Source: Datisca glomerata (taxonomy: Eukaryota; Streptophyta; Magnoliopsida; Cucurbitales; Datiscaceae). Taken from it: DNA of 64,000 nucleotides. Made by a program: the position numbers and the translations under genes. Positions 47,986 to 61,064 of the stretch are shown here, piece after piece. Under the pieces are notes generated by a model. The model did not search any database. It saw only the letters and a program-made list of their open reading frames with translations, and was not told where the DNA came from. Within the stretch, counting starts at the first letter, position 1. Every line of letters begins with the position of its first letter. The stretch spans positions 1,199,263-1,263,262 of the forward strand of contig QANY01013371.1 of the NCBI GenBank assembly GCA_003255025.1, given 5' to 3'.

Positions 47986-49929
47986 TATTGGTGTCAGAGC
48001 AGTCTTTTTATGTTTATATATTAAATATGGTATGGGTTTTCTTGTATTATTCTTACTATATTTGATATGTATGAATGGATGAATGGTTATGTTTTTGAAT
48101 GTATGGTTAAACAATTAATCATTAACTGTATGGTGATTATTGGGTTAAGGTTTGTTCTTTTATTTTTTCTTCGATTTGTGTAAGCCGTTTTGGGATGTAA
48201 AAAATATTGTAATTTTATTTTGAATATTAAATTCTAATTATTGTGATCTCGAGAAGATGAATAATGCATGAGACGAATGTCAAGGAAAAGGAAAGAAATA
48301 GGATTTTCGGCGCTAGCATTGCGGTTATTCTAGCGGCAGTAAAACCCCCAGAAAAATCGGCTCTAGCGGCGAGGTCGCTGGAAAATTGGCATCGACGGTA
48401 GCAGACGGTCGGCGGCCAGCGGCGGTGGACTGCCGACGGTCGACGGCCAGTGACCGTGATGGATGGTGGTGGGAGAGTCCTATAGTCGGTGCAACTGTTG
48501 TCACAACTAAGGAAGTTTTGCAGAAACTCTAATATCAACTTACTCTATCACTGTAAAATTTTATGAAAATCCTAACTCTACCGTTTATCTTTTAAATTTT
48601 GAAATTAATGTAATTTTGAAATCAATTTTTTTATTTTTTATTTTAAAAAATTAAAGATTAATTAATTAATTGAGTTTGACCAAGTCAATAAATTCTTTTT
48701 TTGACTAAGTCAAATTTAATAATTCTAAAAGATAATTATATAATTTTTAATTAAAAAAATAGTTTTTTCTAATTAAAGAGTTTTTGTTCAAAACTTGAAA
48801 ATTATGAAGATGGACATCACGTGGAGAATGAGATTTTTTGGAAATATGTAATCTTGAAGTCCTCTTTGTAATTTTATTTTTTTATTTCAATGTTTGTAAT
48901 TTAGAAATACTCAATAGTCACTTGACCCATTATTTTTTAATTGATAAATAATTGTTTATTAATATGATTGATAACATGACCATGCATTAGTTGATCATAT
49001 GCCATACATGAAACCCCACACAGTTTTATTTAATCACACATCTCTTGAGTAGAATCATAATTTATTAGGATTGTCCTAATATGTTTATATGAATTATTTT
49101 GAGAAATCAATTGCATGTAATTTGTTAAGTTTTAATTAGTTAAAACTTGATAATTATATCACTCTAAAGTCTATAGTAACATTTAGGAAAACTAACTTTA
49201 GTAAAAGAGTTTTATTAAAGTTTGATGAATGTAATTAATTAATTAATCTAAGTTAATCTAATGATGACTTAAGCTCTTTAGAAGGTTTAACGAACTTAGA
49301 CCAATTAGATTGAATTAACTATTAATTACACATTCATAGGGTTATATTATTTTAACTAGTAATTAATTTGAAATTAATTGATTAGTTAGAATTGATACAC
49401 ATTATCCTAAAATAATGAGTAGAAGAATGTTGATATGTCAATGTAACTTATGATCTCCATTATTAGTACAACACCGTGAGGTACAATGAGGGCCTCGAGA
49501 TGACTTTGTTTCCATCCCCCTAAGGAAGGTTTCGAGCTATATCAATACCAATGTTGAACTTCTTAAGAAGATAGGACTAAGTGATGTAGTTTATTTTTTA
49601 CTGACCCGATGACATATTCTAAACCATGTCATAGAATCTGAAATAATGAGTTACACTCACAAATTCACAATTAAGCCTTTCATGTAGATATTTGTGACTT
49701 GACTGAATAAGCGATACCTTATTGTTAAAAGTGAAAATATGAGATATTTTATTTTTTAATTAATAAGGATGATATTGTCTTATAGATAGTCTAAGATTAA
49801 TCTGACCGGCCCTAAAGCGGCACATTAATTGTTAGGTTGTCTTATCGTGGATTAGTAAATGATAAATTTATGTGTTTAATATGTTACATTCATGCAACAC
49901 GTTTATTTTCCAAATTCTGGATATTTATT
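47986..49929 (+). other. Leader of Copia-3
   Basis: Matches the Copia-2 leader, including the GC-rich island at about 48310-48480 (longer here) and the block GAGGTACAATGAGGGCCTCGAGATGACTTTG near 49480-49510. At about 49928 it joins gag inside FVLTEECPEEP, so the gag start has been deleted. Confidence 0.7.
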
Positions 49930-50640
49930 CACAAATTTGTTCTTACTGAGGAATGTCCTGAGGAGCCCGCTGCCAATGCCCCTAAAAATGTTAGGGATAA
50001 GTTTGATGCTTGGATTCAATCCAATAACAAAGTGAAGTGCAACATGCTTGTGAGCATGAATGATGTTCTGAGAACCAAGCATGAGAGCATAGAGTCTGCC
50101 TATGAGATTATAGAATCTCTACAGGTGATGTTTAGACAGCAATCTGATCAAAGTCATCATGAGGATACTAGGAGCTACATGACGCTCAAGATAAAGAAAG
50201 GTACTTCTGTGCGTGAACATGTTTTGAACATGATCAACATAATGCACGAGGCATAAGCACATGGGGCGACCAATGATGAACGAACAAGTCAACATTATAA
50301 GCTCACACCTGCTTTTTCTGCATTCACCGCCAACTATGTTATGAATAAGTTATAATGCAACTGACCCAATTGTTAAATGAACTGTAGACTTTTGAGTCAC
50401 TCAATAAGAGTATGACCAAATAGGGCGAGGCAAATGTTGCCGAGCAAAAGTCTTCTTCCACTGTTGTTAATAGTAACAAGAGGAAGAAGATTAATGGTAA
50501 GGGCAAAGGTAAGAACAAGAAAGGGAAAAAAGCCAAGACATCGTCGAAAGTCAAGAAGAAAAATAACGACAACAAACTCAAGGGAAAATGTTTCCATTGT
50601 AGAGTTGAAGGTCATTGGAAGAGAAACTGTAACATGTGTC
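49930..50640 (+). pseudogene. Copia-3 gag, start deleted
   Basis: An uninterrupted stretch to 50256 encodes FVLTEECPEEPAAN, KNVRDKFDAWIQSNNKVKC, KHESIESAYEIIESLQ and TSVREHVLNMINIMHEA. After stops it continues with MNKL and a Lys-rich tail, then an intact CCHC zinc knuckle CFHCRVEGHWKRNC (about 50588-50630). It is cleaner than the Copia-2 copy. Confidence 0.88.
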
Positions 50641-52225
50641 TCTCCAAGCTAAGAAAGAAAGGTAAATATGATTTACTTGTAGTTGAAGCCTGTTTAATGG
50701 AATATCATTTGTCATCCTGGATACTTGATTCAAGAGCAACTAACCATTTATGTTCTTTTTTGTAGATGCTTGATTCGTCAAGAGAGCTGACTGATGGCGA
50801 GGTCATTATGAGAGTTGACAGTGGTGCGCTCGCGTCAGCAAAAACATTAGGAACATTTCGTCTTAATTTTGGAAATAATTATTTAGTTTTGAAGCATATT
50901 TATTATATTCTTGGATTTTCAAGAAATTTGATCTCTCTTTCTCTTTTGCATGAACAATTATTTGAAGTTTCTTTAATTAATAATGAATTTATCATCTCTA
51001 GGAATGGATTTAATGTTTGTCATGCAAAAGTATCGAACAGACTGTATATGCTTAAACTGATTGAACGCGCGTTAAATAATTCTGAATTATTTAAAGTACC
51101 GAAACCTATATGTAACAAACGATAAAGATTTTCTCACAATGAATATAACACATATATTTGACATATTAGGTTGGGACATATTAATCTAGATAGGTTAAAC
51201 ATGTTAACAAAGCATGGTGCTTTGAGAGTTGAAACTTTTCATGTTTGTGAATCTTGTCTAGGAGGTAAAATGACCAAGAGACCTTTCACAGGAAATGGCC
51301 AAAGATTCAAGGAACCACTGGAGCTAGTACACAATGATGTCTGTGGACCGATCAATGTACAAGCTAGAGGTGGGTATGAGTATTTTGTCACTTTTATTGA
51401 CAATTACTCAAGATAAGATTATACTTACCTAATGCAAAGAAAGTTTGAAACTTTTGTAAAGTTTAAAGACTTTAAAGTTGACGCTGAAAAGCAATTAGGT
51501 AAATCATTGAAAACCCTTCGATCCGATCGATATGGTGAATACTTGGATTTAGAATTCAATGATTTTTGTTTGAGTGTGGAATCATATCTAAAATCAGAGC
51601 ACCTTAAACACCACATCAAAATGGTGTCGCAGCAGAGAGGAGAAATCGAACCTTATTGGATATGATTGTGTAGATGTTAAGTTACGCATCACTATCACTT
51701 ACATTTTAAGGTTATGCACTACACACGACAACTTATGTTTTGAATGTAATGCCTTCTAAACCTATAATCAAGACGCCTTCAGAGTTGTGGAATGACTCTA
51801 AACATGGTTTGCGTCATTTTCATATATGAGGGTGTCCAACTCACGTTCTTAGACTGAAGACCAGGAAGTTAGACTCAAGGTCCGAGATAGGCATATTCGT
51901 AGGTTATGCACCAGAGACTAGAGGTGGGTACTTTTATAGTCTTAAGGATCAAAAGGTGTTTGTGTCGACAAATGCAACATTCCTTGATCACGATTATATG
52001 CAAAACTACAAACCTCGTAGCAAAGTAGTTCTCAAGGAATTAGTGGCTGATAAGATCAGACCACCATCAATTTCTATTGATAAATGACAAACTAGAGAAA
52101 CCACAGTTCCTGCAAAAGAAACCCCAGTGCAACGTCGTAGTGGGAGAGTTGTGAGACAACCAGCTCGCTACAAACTAGAAGCACATGTCATGGTGTCAGA
52201 CACTAACAAGGACAATTCATTATCT
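50641..52225 (+). pseudogene. Copia-3 protease and integrase
   Basis: After LRKKGKYDLLV comes SSWILDSRATNHLCS (protease active site DSGATNH with G to R). The open frame 50766-51125 is protease and linker. HIRLGHINLDRLNMLTKHG and CESCLGGKMTKRPFTG form the integrase zinc finger. LVHNDVCGPI, GGYEYFVTFIDNYSR and LRSDRYGEYLD are core blocks, the first catalytic Asp present. GIFVGYAPETRGGYFY closes it at about 51890-51945. The frame ends at VMVSDTNKDNSLS and runs into LTR DNA. Confidence 0.88.
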
Positions 52226-53596
52226 GAATCTTTAATGAATGGTTGTTAGTGCGGTTCACTAAGCATTATGAAAGCATGTTATCCTGATCCAGATCATTGA
52301 TGTGGATAAATATCTTAGTGAATGTACTTTATATAATAAGATTATATATGACAAGACTGATGTGAATTAATATCTTTATTAACTTACCGTTTATTATAAA
52401 AATTTAGTACACGTCAATCTAATGATTGTACGTAGATTAGTCTAAATCCTGAGTAGTCATGAGCTCCTATGCATGTCTACTGGATCTTTTGATTCACTCG
52501 TTAAGGTTTGTTTGTAAAATAGGCTATTGACATTTGTTTTGGAAATTTAGTGATATGGATGGCTGAGAACATGAACTAACAAGATTTAGAATCCAAGCTT
52601 TTTTAATGGATCGTATATTGGTTTCTTTAAGTGTTAATTGAAACTAAATGGTTATTGAGCTCAAATTTATAATATGAATTATAAATTAGTCATTCACTAG
52701 TGAATTAATGATACTTAAGGATCAAGAGGTAATTAGATGGATAAAACAGTAATTTTGACCAGCTCTAATTTATGAGCCAATAATTGGAGGATAGAACTAC
52801 GTGAAATGATTATATCAATGAACTACACGAGATTACTATGTAAATACATTCTATAATCTCTAAGAGTGCAATTCCATATTTATAGTTGAGTAATAATGGA
52901 ATTATGAAATAAGATTATTTAATTAATGAGATTAATTAATAATCTAGTTTATTAGATCTTAGGATATATGTCTCATGGTCTCAAAGTCACCGCTATACTA
53001 CGCAGTCTAGGGTGTGAATATTTCAGGACACGAGAAAATGAGTGACTTGTAAAAATAATTTTTATTCTGGGGCAAGTACATACTTATGAGATAATTATGT
53101 GTGATTAATTAATTAATTTATTTATATTAATTTTTAGAAATTATATAATTAACTATATCGATTAATTTCTAATTATAGATAAGTGAGATAGTATATCAAC
53201 TAAATATGTTATTTGTGAACTGACAGATAAGTTAGTTGATAGGGATAATAAGATAAGTTAATCTTGAATTAACTGATATCTAAATATTTATCTATTAAAA
53301 TAAATATTTAATTCACAGTAACTGCCACGTGTCGATTACTGATTGAGAATTAAAGATTGACATGAACTACTGTAGTGCCATGTGGTACTATAATAGTGGA
53401 CGTGCAATACTGTAGTGCCACACGACACTACAGTAGTGCCATGAGACACAGTGGCGTGAGGCAATGTGGAGGCTCATGGTAACTGCAGTGCCGTGTGACA
53501 TTGTAGTTGTGCACGAATTACAGTGGGTTCCATTGCTTTGGTAATTTTGAAATTATATATTATTTTCAATTTATCCTAAAAATCTGATGAGCCTAG

Positions 53597-53641
<45 letters not shown>

Positions 53642-54197
53642 CTAATGACCTCAATGTTGGTTGCATCAGTTGAGAACTGTTGGTCAAAGTGTTGAGAACA
53701 CATTCAAGGCAAAAACTCTCTACGTGATTAAAAGTTAATAGAAAACTCTAAAAGAATAATCATCATATTTTCTCAGAGGATTGTCTTACTAAATTATTCA
53801 TTCTCAGTAAATCTCTAGATCTCATGTGTTGAGTACATCTAGAGACAGAAATAGTATATTTGAATTATTCTACGTGCCTACACACGTCCTAGTGCGTTTG
53901 AGGATTGACTTGAAAGATCTTGGTGTAGATCTCGAAGTTTTTTGTTCGTTGGAACGCAAGATCGTTGATTTACGAGAACGCTTGATATAGACTACAAGAG
54001 GTATATGATTCTTATCCACATATATCTTAGAGTTAATATATAAATATATAATGGATACTGGTTGAAAAAAAAATTCAATAAAAATTTTTATTTTGGAAAC
54101 CGTTGCGTCGCGTTTATTTTCTTTGATCGAAAAAGATTCATTTTTAATAAATTTTGAAAATCCCCAGCTTCCTCTAGCACGTGTGTCGATGTTGACA
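52226..54197 (+). repeat. 3' LTR of Copia-3, missing its start
   Basis: Aligns with Copia-2 LTRs from GAATCTTTAATGAATGGTTG onward, and ends GTCGATGTTGACA. It contains an (AT)n expansion absent from the others. Confidence 0.85.
53601..53658. repeat. (AT)n microsatellite
   Basis: About 57 bp of alternating TA inside the LTR, where the Copia-2 and 5' LTR versions have only ATATATAGATATTATT. Confidence 0.95.
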
Positions 54198-55450
54198 TGA
54201 CATTCGTCATTCTATTGCACCTGAGGTGGGATTTGGGAGTTAGGAGCTGTATAACCCCAATTTGTATAACAACCATGGTGGAGGATTGATGCAAGGCATT
54301 GTATTTCAATTGGGAATGATCACAGGCCCGCTTATCCGTGCCATGCGACCATTCGTTTATGCAGAAGCTTTGGAAAAGTGTTGGTGGCCAAAAGGATACC
54401 AAAGAGTAAGGCGGATGGTGGCCTGCTGATACTTTCCTCCATCTTCCGCAGCCGCTCACATATTGCCCTCGACGCTTTAGGGGTCTTTATCTTCTGTTCT
54501 CTTTCTTCGTCGTCTTGGGATGACCCCTACATTTTACTGACCTCCAGGAAAATCCTTTATGGGCTACTCATATTTGGTCTTCATACATCCTCCAGAGACT
54601 TTGGATTTTTCTTCTGAATTTATAAACTTTTTTAGAAAGGCTGTTTTTGTCTCTAAGAGTGATCAACTTTTTAACATTTGGAGGGCCGGTATTGTGGCGG
54701 GCGTCTCTGCTATTTGGCATGCCCGTAATAGATCCATATTTGAAGATGATTCAATTTCCATCGACCGATATTTATCTTTTGTTTGGATTGTTATACATGA
54801 TGTTATAGATTGTGAAGAGGTACTATACATAACTCCATCATTGACCTTACCGTTCTTCATTCAGTACGAAAGGTATTCCTTCAAAGGCTCCAAAAATTAT
54901 TTATATACATTGGCTTCCTCCTACTCCGGGTTGGATCAAGTGAATAATAATGGTGCGACTCTTGAATGTCCAGGTCATGTTGGATGGGGTGGAATCTTCA
55001 TAATCATTGTGGTTTTCTAATGGTGGTTTTGTCTTACTTTTAGTATCGGCACTTGCTTTTGAAGCTGAGCTATGTCCTGTTATTCAGATAATAAATTATG
55101 CTTAAAAAACTAGACTTCTCTTTGATTGGAGAGCGACTCGACATACATGGTTTCTCTTCTTATCTCTCACTCACTTGAAGTTCCTTGATCTTTTAAAGGT
55201 GTTTGCTCTCGATGTCAACATCTTATCTCCTATATGAATTTTCATGTTTCTCATATCTTCAAAGAAGGTAACTGCGTTGCAGATCTTCTTTCTAAGCTTG
55301 CTGTCACTACTGATGGTCCCATCTGATACTCTGAGCTCCTTACTTCTTGCCAATAGTCATAACATGACAATTTGGTGGGTCGGAGTATTTATAGATTTAA
55401 ATAGTATTATAGTTAACACTCTTTTTTATTTTCTAGGTTTCTCCCGGTGA
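54198..55450 (+). pseudogene. L1-type LINE, C-terminal zinc-binding and RNase H end
   Basis: The open frames 54378-54617 and 54559-55020 give a zf-RVT-like stretch ending SSSSWDDPYI, then IWRAGIVAGVSAIWHARNRSIFEDD (54676-54750), the usual linker, and an RNase H start VNNNGATLECPGHVGWGGIF (54935-55000) where VNTDGA is normal, so the first catalytic Asp is Asn. After shifts come FEAELCPVI, SLIGERLDI and HIFKEGNCVADLLSKLAV (55252-55310), the conserved plant RNase H end. This is the 3' end of a plant LINE, with endonuclease and RT absent. It starts immediately after the Copia-3 LTR; the exact left edge is unclear. Confidence 0.82.
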
Positions 55451-58118
55451 GTATTTTACTAGATAATTTTTTTTAACGAGACTAGTTAATGAAGATTTTT
55501 CATTATTCATCTTTTCTTTTTATTGTGTTATGTTGCTATTTCTTTCATTTTCTATTGGTTTACTCACCACTTGCGTTATTCCTCCCTATTTTGAACTCTT
55601 TTATGTATTTTTTATTTAATAATATATATCTAACTGCTAGCTGGGCGTCTTTTTCTTCCTTGACCAAGACGGTTTGTTTTTCAATGACACAAATCTAATC
55701 AATATAACTTTTTAAGATTTACTAAACTGGAGTGTATGAAAAGAGTATTCTGATTCTGCTATCACAAAACATGCAAATTCACACAGCTACACATTCTACC
55801 TATAATAAGATAGATATATAGACTACTTACCATTCTTTCCCACATTTAATTTTGTTGGTTTCTGGGAATGCCGAGTGCAGATATTTATAGGGTTTGCCTC
55901 TAAATTGTTTAACACTGAACACATAGTACGATTTTAGATAACTGCCCTTCCACACTTGCGCTGCGTACAGTGTACTACCTTAGCTATCCCCTCTTTATTA
56001 CTGCACCACTTATGTTCCCAGACTCTTTCATTCTTCATTCTCTTGATCGGGTATTTTTTTTCTTTATTGAATATACATGCACTTGATGATTTTCTCCATC
56101 AAAGTTCAAACTTTCAAATCTGAGACTGACACTAGAGATGTGATAAATCTAATTCATATTGTTCTTCTTTTGATCAAATTTTCAAATCTCACAGCTGACA
56201 TTGAAAGATGCTGTAGATTTAAGTTAATATCGTTATCGTTTCGGTTATCTTTTAACTTCGATTCCAACAAGTAAGCTCGGTGGGAGCATCGACGAAATAA
56301 TAGATGTATGCAATGTTGTTTGACTTGTTGGGGGATCAACACCTCTTCTTATTTATTGTTTGTAAAAAACAGAAATATGCATGTACATGAGTTTTACACA
56401 TCAAGAGTAATGTTTATTTTTTTTGGTTTCGCTCAGTCATTTAAATCATCTTTAAATGAGGTGATCAAATTCAGAGCAAAAACAAAAAGAGGTGATCAAA
56501 TGATCAACTCTGGTACCATAAAATATCCTTAAGAATGATATTAATCATGTTTAACTTGAATTATTAATATTAATTTTTAACGACCCAAATATTCTTAAGA
56601 AATTAAATTTATTTTAGTGTAGCTCAGCAGTTTAAAAAGTGATTTTCATTTGATTTTAGTAGGTCATATCTTGTACATAGGGATGTAAAAAGAACCGGCA
56701 AACTAATTAAGCTCCCAAACCAACCAAACGATCATCTATATTAGTTTAAATAGTAATTTTTAAAACAAATTTAGTTTCACTTTTGAAGAATTGTTTAGTT
56801 TGGGTTGTACTTCATTTTCTCTTAAAATCATTCCATCTAAGTTGAACTGACTAATTAAACATAAAAAAATCTATTTTATCTAAACCTAGTCCGTCTCTCA
56901 TGCAAATCAGTATCTTGTATTAATAAAATAAGATTCTCATGTAAAACATGATCCCAACTTAAAAAATAAGCTTCATTTTATTATTTATTAATCATGTATA
57001 AATTATTTTATTAACTAAATTATCTAATGAAATAAATCTCATTTACTAAGATCCGTTATTTTTCTACATTAACTTTATTAATGCTAAATACAAAAAAAAC
57101 TAAACCATCAACTTAATGTAAACCAAATTGATAATTAATGATTTGATTTAATTTACTCATTTATCAATCAATTATATTAATTTGATTATAAAATTAATTT
57201 AAAACTAAATCAAACAACTCAATGAACACGGATACTTATACACATTTGGATTGTAAACAACTTTGATTTCTAGAGGGGTAAATCTGAGATGTTATCAGTC
57301 GGATATATAATTACCAAAAAAAATAATCTGAGATTTGAGTTACAAAAATAAAAGAAGGGGGGGTAACTATTCGTCAAGCCGAGCCGAGCCGATGGAACGA
57401 TAAACGAGGCAAGCATTAAGCAAGAAGATGACGGGAGAAAATTAACGGCAAGATTTGCCAGTTAGACTGGCAAATAGCAAAGGTAAAACTGTAAAAGTTT
57501 CCCCTCTACATTACCGGGAATCTTTTTAATTATTAATTGTCTGTTCTCATTATTATCAGTTTCTTTCTTACTTGTTCTTAGCTGTACGGAGCCATAGGTC
57601 CCACCAAAAAGCATGGTCTGCATTTGTTACATTCATTTTTAACATTAAAAATATTAACTTTTCAATTTAAATTATAAAAATAGTCGATTTTTTAAAAAAA
57701 AATAATCAAAATAATGTAAACAATTTATTTATTTACATATATGTAATTTTTGTGAATAAATTATTTACTTCAGTCATTGTTATAAAAAAAATTTCTGAAC
57801 AATTTTATAGTTTGAATTGAAAAATAGACTTTTCTTATCATTTTTTATTCTTAATAATTCTCCTTCTAATAATAAATATAATTTCATAAGTTTGTGTCGC
57901 TTTTTCTTTAAATTTTTATAAAAATAATTTCATAGCTAATAAATGATAAAATTAATGTGTCAATCAAATTTTTTCACATTTATTAAACTATTTTAAAATA
58001 TAAACCAACTTAAAACTTGGTTTAAACTAATAATTACCTGAGAAAAGATAGCTATCAATATTTCAATAAAAAAGAATGAAAGAAAAATACCAGTTCCATT
58101 CAAATAAAATAATAAAAA
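55451..58118. other. AT-rich intergenic DNA with a possible degenerate element
   Basis: No gene. Around 56680-57240, GGGATGTAAAAAGAACCGGCAAAC and later AAACCAAATTGATAATTAATG resemble text typical of small hAT-type non-autonomous elements, but the ends do not pair well. A less AT-rich patch at 57360-57620 (repeated GAGCCGAGCC) may be old promoter or element DNA. Confidence 0.4.
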
Positions 58119-58352
58119 TTAAATATCAATTTTAAAATACCCTAAATTTGATAAAATCAATAATGGAGTTTGTGGCCGGAAACATGTTTCAGTGGTTTCG
58201 GTACTTGAAACGGTGGTGGGGTCATAAGCGTCAGAGATAAGAGAACACCAATCGTCGAAGCCAAAAAAAAGAGAACAGTAAACGTTGTTGTTGTTAGTGA
58301 AATCAAAGTCCTTTTGGCATGTTGGATGGCCAATTTTGTAAGGTATTTTCAT
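58119..58352 (-). CDS. Hypothetical 77-aa ORF, minus strand
   Basis: ATG at 58352-58350, stop at 58121-58119. I do not recognise the product: it begins MKIPYKIGHPTCQKDFDFTN and includes a Thr/Ser-rich segment (SSTETTET). It has no signal peptide or membrane segment. What favours a real gene is a TATAAAAAG box about 95 bp upstream on the same strand (about 58452-58443) and a less AT-biased codon content than the flanks. It may be a first exon or a chance frame. Confidence 0.2.
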   Translation of the reverse strand: MKIPYKIGHPTCQKDFDFTNNNNVYCSLFFGFDDWCSLISDAYDPTTVSSTETTETCFRPQTPLLILSNLGYFKIDI

Positions 58353-59030
58353 TTTTGGTGTTTAATGTTTTAAGCATTATTATTAATTTCATCGGTCCTT
58401 TGTAGACACGTTTTCTTCTGGGTTTCTCCTTAATTAATACGTATCTTTTTATAATGATTTTTTTGTTTGAAACTTATAATATTATTGATTTGATACGTGT
58501 ATTTTATTCATCTTGGATTAGTGTTACACTGTTACGTGGACCTATAGTTTACCACAACTTGGTTTCTCTATGGTCTAGCCCTAGATGCTCTTATATTTAC
58601 TTGAGTCCAATTAAAAAAAAGGTTGGAGAAATGGAAATATTAATTAATCTGAATGAACAAAAAATTGTTTATTTTTTTTGTTTTATTTTTTTTGTTAAGG
58701 GGAAATGCAATTAAACAATTTGAGGTTTAAACCCCAGAAACTTTGCTAATGACATCCTAAACAATTATTGTGAACCGGAAATATGATGAAGATGTTAATC
58801 TATTTGTACATCAGCTTCTAATCATGGAAGGTATTCTTGTAGACAACATTAATTAATTTTCTTTAAGAAATGATTTTCCACAACATATTTTCCAGGAAAG
58901 AAATGATTGATAAAGTTGGAGGAGTAAACACAGAAAAAACGACAATGGTACTTTTCATTGTTTCTGGACTTTGGATTGTATTGAGGCCTCTGGACTTTGA
59001 ATTTGGGTACTGGTCCAAATATTGAGTTTG
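58353..59030. other. AT-rich intergenic DNA
   Basis: The open frame at 58454-58714 (+) is AT-rich and ends in Phe-rich sequence from T runs; not supported as a gene. Nothing else recognised. Confidence 0.5.
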
Positions 59031-60014
59031 TCCTTATGCTAAGGTTACAGCTTTGCTGTTTATTTTGGATGCTAACTTGGTAAGGTTACATGCTTGTGGT
59101 AGTAACATGTTGTAAATGAAAAGATGGTGAGATGATGCCGGGAACTGAGGGGGCACTTTGAACACTAAATATGATGGTGACAAAATGCTCTTTATGAATA
59201 AGAAGAATGCGCCTTGTCGATAGGGTTCAAGGGCGACATTCATCCAAAGTCTCCCTCAAGGGAGTCTTAAGTCCTTAAGACAAAAGTAGGAATGTAACAC
59301 GCCCTTAATATTCAAAGTGGTCATATTGGAGAAGGTATGTCCTTTCTAATATGACATGGCCTCGACCTAATCCTACCAGACCACAGGCTCTTAAGCGTTC
59401 TTAGGAAAACGCACGTCCACTCAAGTTTTTGTCACTTGACTTAGTGGTTTAGAAAATAATAACACATTAACATGCCACAATAACATAACATATGAGTTGA
59501 ATCCATATTGTTGAGCCCGAGCTTAGAGTGTGGACCCATGACTTTTATTGGGCACAATGGCGAATAGTGTAATGATGTTTTGATAATGATTCATCATAGC
59601 ATCCCATGGGGGAGGTCATCACTTCTATGATGGAGGCTTAATATGGGTGCATGCTTGCACTCTTATGATGGATGCACTATATTGGGTGCAGGCTAGTGCT
59701 TCTTTGGCGAAAACACTACATGCGTGCGACATACCATGAGGGCGACACCATCGAGTGTCAAAATGAGGGGCGACACCATGGGGGATGGCACCATGAGGGC
59801 GGAACTATGGGGGAGGGTGTGGTGCATTGATCTGTAAAATGGTGTCATTACTTGTCTTGTGATGATGTACCATTGCCTTACTAGAAGGGAGATGTCTTTT
59901 TGTCTCCAAGTATGAATAATAATGATTCAGATGGTGAAGTCTAGATTTTTTTTCCAGATTTGAGAGATCTAAAAAAGATCTCTGGCATTCACATCACTCG
60001 CCCCCTTCTATTGA

Positions 60015-60180
60015 CATAGGAACAATGGTTTAGATCGGCCTGTGATATTGAGATCACAAATAGGCTTATTGAGCACGACCATGCTAACATGCAAGTTACT
60101 GGGATGTCACCTAAGAGGACCACGAGATAGATTTTAAGACTAATCTAAGCTCTTTTCACACTTGTGTATTCTATCATTTT
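60015..60180. repeat. Long direct repeat, copy 1
   Basis: Matches 61065-61255 in order: GACATAGGAA, TTGAGCA, AACATGCAAGT, GTCACC, GACCA(C/T)GAGAT, and TTTTCACACTTGT near the right end. Confidence 0.7.
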
Positions 60181-60189
60181 TAAGTACTT

Positions 60190-60620
60190 GGTATGATAAC
60201 TCGTCGTTACCAAGGCTGTTACACAATGATAAAGACATAACAACCTTATGTATGATGAACTAGCCCATGTAAGCACCATGCATGATAACTCATTGTTGTC
60301 ATGTGTGTTATATAATGATAGAGGCTTAGCAACCCCCCATAGGCATGATGCATGATAACTCTTCATTACCATTGGTGTTATAGAATGATAATGGCGTATT
60401 AGCCCATGTAAGCACCAGACATGATAACTCGTTGTTACCAATTACATACTGATAAAGGCGTAGCAGCCCCCATAAGTACTAGACATGATAACTCGGCATT
60501 ACCATGAGTGTTATAGAATGATAAAAGCATAACAACTCAATGTATGACGTAGTAGCCCATGTAAGAATCATACATGATAACTCATCATTACCATGTATAT
60601 TACATAATGACATTCCCCTA
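60190..60620. repeat. Tandem repeat of 64-89 bp, about 6 units
   Basis: ATGATAACTC starts at 60193, 60282, 60352, 60421, 60485 and 60574. Units also share GTTATAGAATGATAA and AGCCCATGTAAGCACCA. The 89-bp units carry an extra segment of about 20 bp (TGTATGA..TAG), so two unit types alternate. Confidence 0.9.
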
Positions 60621-61064
60621 AGTGGCATCAGAGGCACCATAGAAAAGAAACAAATATCATGAAACTTCTCGTGTCTTTGAAAGTGCTTCTCTCCTTTGTT
60701 TTTATGAATAATTATTTTGATGATAATGCCATGGTAAGATGCAAAGATGCAAGTATGTAAGGCTAGTGCTAGTGTGCAAGCAAGTTCATACGAGCAACGC
60801 CAAGTTGCGAGAGCAATGATTTATATGAAAACAAATCCATAAATGCAGTGTTTAGGTGCAAGAGTAAGGCATTGACATTCAAGCAAGTTCGCGAAAGATC
60901 CAGGCATTGACATTCAAGCAAGTTGACGAAAGATCCATGCCAGAGGTAGGTGGAATATATACAACAATACCACTAACATCTAAGAGTGCAAAGTTGCAGG
61001 AATCCATATTTGTGCATAAATTTTACTTTTTTTTATTGTTCCTCACTTTTCTCCTCTTATTTTT

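Larger units (their letters stand above)
46043..54197 (+). mobile_element. Copia-3: rearranged relative of Copia-2
   Basis: Contains a partial 5' LTR (46043-47985), a primer-binding site TGGTGTCAGAGC (47989-48000), a leader, gag without its start, protease, integrase, and then a junction at about 52225 into a partial LTR that ends at 54197. RT, RNase H and the polypurine tract are missing. Both LTRs lack roughly the first 220-245 bp known from Copia-2. Coding parts are better preserved than those of Copia-2. Confidence 0.85.

Noticed and set aside
48227..48538. 103-codon minus-strand frame over the Copia-3 leader
   Set aside because: Produced by the GC-rich island; the matching Copia-2 leader does not keep it.
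56680..57240. hAT-type MITE with paired ends
   Set aside because: The left end resembles such elements, but the right end does not form a convincing inverted repeat and no target duplication was seen.
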